Source: Bicyclus anynana
Taxonomy: Eukaryota > Arthropoda > Insecta > Lepidoptera > Nymphalidae
Assembly: GCF_947172395.1 (NCBI RefSeq)
Contig: NC_069100.1
Span: forward strand, 4,841,001-4,905,000
Reading direction: 5' to 3'
DNA length: 64,000 bases
Numbering within the stretch: position 1 is the first letter of the stretch; each line of letters begins with the position of its first letter. A model generated the notes under the pieces. That model was not told where the DNA came from. It was given only the letters and a program-made list of their open reading frames with translations, and made no database searches. This document shows positions 51,301 through 56,995 of the stretch, piece after piece. Both the position numbers and the translations under genes were made by a program.

Positions 51301-54300
51301 TGAGTTTGTTTGTTTAAGTTTTTTTGTTAAATATTAAAAAGTGATTTAAAAATGCGTAAAAAAAACATTGTTTTAAAAAGGCAAGCACGGAAAATGATAT
51401 ATGACGTGAATTGCTTTTTAAAGAAAGAAGCTGACGAATGTATCGATTCATTGAAGCAAATTCGAAGTAAGATTGAGGAAGTTGCTTCTTTACTCAGTCA
51501 GTCGGAAAATAACCAAACTATAGAGACTTTGCAGGTAATGAAAACGGAAACTGTTTCTAAATTAAATAGAGTAGTCAGTAAATTAGCTCAGATTCAAAAA
51601 CGGACATCGGAGGCCACTAAGACTTCAATTGGCACTGTAAAAAATTCACCCCCTTTTGGTGTTGCAGATTATCCAGGGACACACTGTATTTAATAATTAT
51701 TTTAAGTTTTCTTTTGTTCTTATGTACCAATTTTACATGTATCTTGGAATAAATAATTTTATTAAAAACAATTATTTAGAATTTTCATTGCTGTCTCTGT
51801 ATAAACATTTTAAATATGTAAAATAACTATCAATAGTTTTAATAAATGAAGAAGTTTATCTACTTCGTATTATTTTCTAGCATTATTATCACTATACATG
51901 AATTTTGACCCACTCAAATATCCAACCTGGTACATAAAAAAGGAAAAGTATTGTGTGCGTGACAGTACCCATGCGCAGTAATCCCCTCCATCCGAAGGTC
52001 AAAGCCAAACTCTCGCCGCGCGAACTGTACGACCTTCTGAATTAATCCACACTAATATTATAAACTATTAACTAAATTAACATTAAGAGTGGAAGTGCTG
52101 GATTTAGAGACCAATAAGTAACTACTTACTTAAGAACAAACATTACACAGTAAGCCTATCTTCCATTTTTTACACACCACAGAGTACAGACAAAGAGTCA
52201 TAGACATAAGACCGAGTGTACAATAATACAGAACATGAACCATAGATAAATGATGTAAATTGCTACCTACATAAACCTTTTCATGGCTAAACTAATTAAA
52301 CGATTTGGATGAAATTTGAGAACATTGCGGTTCATTGGTTTGGATGAAAATTCCAAAAAAATCCATAGTTCCCGCAAGATTTAAAAAATCCAAAACAGAA
52401 CATTTTTGTTTTCAACTTATGCAATCTTTTGAATTATTAAACATATTTGAGGCAAATCCCAAAACATATATTTTTTGTTTTCATTGTATTAATTTTTTTT
52501 TTTAATATAAAATTCTTCATCAGGAAAATTGAAAACGGCTGGGTTTACGCCGAAGGATGGTCGGACATTCAAAAGTCGCACCCCCGTCTAAAACCGTACA
52601 ACATGCTGAACGACTATGTAAGTTATCAAACCAGGTTCTATAGCCAAGTTACACATGCATTCTCTTTTTACAAACGTAACGTTTCGAAAACTACAAAATG
52701 TATGAAAATGACATCGTCATCAATCAGTAAGACATATTACACGATTGACGAATTTGTGAAGGATAATATTTTTGATATTATTTCATTTGATTATTATTAG
52801 TATTTTTTTCATTTGTTCAATGTAATTTCTGCACGCCTATTAGGCAGATTGTGATTGAGCTACACCAATTGAACAACTGTACATTACCGCATTCTTAAAT
52901 TATTTTGATTTCGTTATCGATAGGTCACGTGATCCACTTATCTATCGTTTTCGCCATTCCCATGTACATTTTTAGTCGAAGCGTTAGCGTTTGTTGAAAA
53001 AGAATTGAAGAAAAAGAACTTGGCCATAGGCCCCGGATAAACTTCTTAGTAAAAATTTCATTAATATAGGATTAAGTTCTTTAGATAATTAAATTCTGAT
53101 CTGGTCCTGTAGAGAGCCATTTAACCTGACGATGATGATAATGCAAAATCTTCATGATCTTCTAAGTACCTAAAGTACAAAAGGTCCCAAATCGTAACAA
53201 TAGGTATCATAATTAATTTTTTGGGTGTAATATTGAAGTCGATCATGATGTACAGGAAAAGGAGCGTTACAAGGAGCCGGTCCGCGAGTCATTGAAAGCG
53301 TTGTTGGCAATCGGCTGGTCTGTCGAGCATTCTGAGGTGGACATCCCCAGTACTAACCGCAGCTCTATGAGGAGACAGTCTAAATCTGGTGTTGTGAGTA
53401 TAACCTACTATAACTGTAGCTTGGCAAATTAGTTCGCAACACTCCCGATGGTCCTCGGGGGCCGGGAGGGGGGTATCGATGTCCTATGCGCACGACTTCA
53501 TACCAGTGCAGACTTCCCCCAGAACCGTGCGCACGATTTCACACCCGCGCAGTCCTTTCCCTCCCGTGGCCCGCATATCATGGGAGTGTCATCAGCGAAC
53601 TCGCCAAACTAAAGACTTATGTGCATTGGATTCATAAAATAATAATAAAAAAAAACTAAAATAAAATAAAAACAAAAAAATAAAAAAATATAAGCAGACC
53701 ACGTCCGGGCAATAGTTTTGTCACCAATTCTGTGAATGTGTTGCAATTTTTTAAATAATTTTTTAAATAAATTAAACCTATGTAGAAAGTTATCAAAATT
53801 TGCAGAACAATGTCTTTACCTATATATTTGTACGTATCCCTGGTGACGCTACTGAGGTCCCATTAATTAGCCTATGACATTTACAAAACAAAAAAAAGTA
53901 TTATATCTTTGTTATAATATCAACAAAGTTAACAAATAAACATATTATAAAATATTATAACGTAGGATTTACTTGTTTTACATGCTTCAGGAGGATGTTA
54001 TTACGGTAATTATATCTTTTTAATTTCAATTTCAATATTTGCGATTCTGAAATAATTTATTTACTGTGAGGGGTCCACCGAGAGACAGAGATAATAATTC
54101 TGAGTAAACCTGGCTATTCGTGACTTGGGTTTAACCAACGCCACCTAAATGTGAATCTAAACATCCCAGTCAAATACCTTTTTCTTCGTCGCGACACTCT
54201 TGACAGAGCGGTCATGACCGTTATTTATTGAACGTCGCCATTAATCCCGTAGCACAGACATGGGGCGAACCATGGAGAGCGGTTTTGACTCGGTCAGATA

Positions 54301-56962
54301 CCTTCTTCGTCGTTACACTCTTAACAGAGTGCTCGTGGTCCTCAGTTAGAGATGTTGGGAATCCTTACGATTCCTCCCGTAGCTCTCAAAGCACATTCGT
54401 TGCGCGAACCACGGAGAGCGGTTATGACTTGTTCAGTCCAGAGCATTGGTGACTTGCCATGCGCTCTTGTGCCTCCAATCTTTCCTTGCAGTCATCAAAT
54501 ACGTAAAATGTTGACATCAAGGTCATTGATATTATTTTGTATGCACAGACGGACTCGGCCACTCCGTTCAACTACAACCCGCATCCAGTGGACATGACCA
54601 ATCTGACTCTATCTCGCGAGATGCAGAACATGGCGGAGAGATTGGCCGAAAACGCGCACGACATCTGGGCGAAAAAGAAGAAGGAAGAACTCGTTACTAA
54701 TGGAGGTAATATTAAATTGTTTATTGACATGACATGCGTTTTATACCTTCATTTCTAATTTTTTTATTGTGACGGTGCACTAGTCTGACTTTAGTTTCGA
54801 CATTTACTACTGAACATAACCGCGCGTTAAATCTAGTATTAAGTATTTGAAGACAACCCTAACGTTGATAGATGTAATATAGATAAGACCTCTAGGTAAA
54901 TAAAACGGCTCGCTAATAATTTTGTACGAACTGAACTCTGACCTCTTTGCAATTCACAGGATACTGTAACACAAACAAGTGAACATATTAAACCTTCAGT
55001 CCAAGGAAGAATTTAATTCAGGCTAAGGAAGATTTTATATCAAAGTTTTCTTTTATAGGTGGAATCCATCCCCAACTCGTCCCATACGATCTCTTAACTG
55101 ACAAAGAGAAGAAGAAAGACAGGGAACGTTCCCAAGAGTTCCTCAAATACCTGCAGTACCAAGGGTACAAACTTCACCGACCCAAGACATCGCAGGGTGA
55201 TACAGAACAGACCACTACGGGAGTAGCAATAGAGCTCAGATTCGCGTACTCGCTTTTGGAGAAGCTGATACAATATATAGACAGAGCTACCATCAATATG
55301 AAGCTTTTGAAACCCTCTACAACGTTCAGTAGACGTCCCAGTTTCAAGACAAGCACTAGGGATATCAAGTTCGTTTCTAAGGTGTGTATTGAATTTTGAC
55401 GTTTCTAATAATGAGGTTGTTCAGTGGTCTATGGTCTGGCCGCCATCTTGGATTTTAATAACAAATACACAAGATGGCTACTGATTATAGACAATACTCT
55501 ATATTGATTTCTTCAAATTATCTACTTTGTACATTTTCGTCAGTATTTACTTAACTTTTATATTATATCGAAAAACATTTTTGATAAATAAAATTTACTT
55601 AACTACCTATCTTCACCTTTTTGTAGTAATAGTTAATTACTGGTTAACATCTTTTCTTCTATTCATGTAACTTTTTCCTCGTATGTATCAAAATTTCTAA
55701 ATTTTAACATCGTTTTGTATTTTTAGTAGATACTTCGAGATTATCACATTCGCTTAAAACAATCCTATAATTTATTATCTTTTGAAGATATGTATATATC
55801 CTCTATCTCTTGTTCTTTTTAACTATTCTTTTATTTGTGTAATTTTATTGTATTGCAAGCAAGACAAGTCGGATCTTAAGTATTACAAGAAGGTAGATAA
55901 TATATTGTTATAAGTACTTAGTGCATGCTACATTATTAGTAACTCGTGTCACGTAGTAGTGGTTAGTAGGACTTATACCTACAGTTGTAGCAGTCGCATG
56001 CATTTTAGATGCTTCACTTTGAGTACCTAAACTCTATCAACGTTATATTGTAAAATTGCTACATGTTGTCTGTATGTGAATTTGTCTATGTTCAGACCTT
56101 AAGTGACGGCGTATAGCATATTGTATAGAACTAGAGGACTCCTTAATCCGGCACTGTCGCAAAATCTGTTTTAGCGGACGTCTACCTCTACTAAATTTTA
56201 TCATAGTACGTCAAGCGATTTTCCAGATATCGTGAAGACCTTTCGCTTTTACATTAATACATTTAGATTTATAAGATACTAGCGGACGCCCGCGACTTCG
56301 TCCGCGTGAAAGTCGTTGTAAACTTTCAACTACCCCTATCCTACCCTACCTTAACCTACCTCTACCCTTCCCCTACCCTACCCTATCCCAACCCTACCCC
56401 TACCCTACCCCTACCCTACCCTACCCCTACCTTAACCCTACCCTACCCTACCCCTGCCCTACACCTACCCTACACTACCCCTACCTTACCCCTACCCTAC
56501 CCTACCCTACCCCTACCCTACTCATTAGGGCTGCACTTCTTTATTGTGATGAATAAAATAAATAAAGAATAATATAAGTGATGAGTGTTATAAACATAAG
56601 AGTAGACAAATATAATTAGAAAGCTCGAAACTGCTAAGCTATCGGGAGTTACACGTGTTATTGTGAGTCAACCATAAAAGATAGACCTATATATGCTGTT
56701 ATGTTTTTATAGATAATTTTAAGGAGAACATTTCCGTCATATATGATTTCTATGTAGCTTTAACCATTAAGGCTGTATACGCGACGGAAGCTTAAAAAAT
56801 TGAGTAACTTCTCCCGTTTTCTCAACATTTCTCTTCACTGCTATGCTGCTATTGATCGTAGCGTGATGAAAAGTATACTATAACCTGCCCAGGAGTATGT
56901 AGAATAATTGTACCAAGTTTCGTTAAAATCCGTCCAGTAGTTTTTGTTTCTATTAAGAACAT

Positions 56963-56995
<33 letters not shown>

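Noticed and set aside
55059..55381. Minus-strand and other-frame open stretches over exons (for example 38044-38406 and 58040-58441, minus strand)
   Set aside because: They are shadows of GC-richer RyR exons, with no splice logic or recognisable protein of their own.
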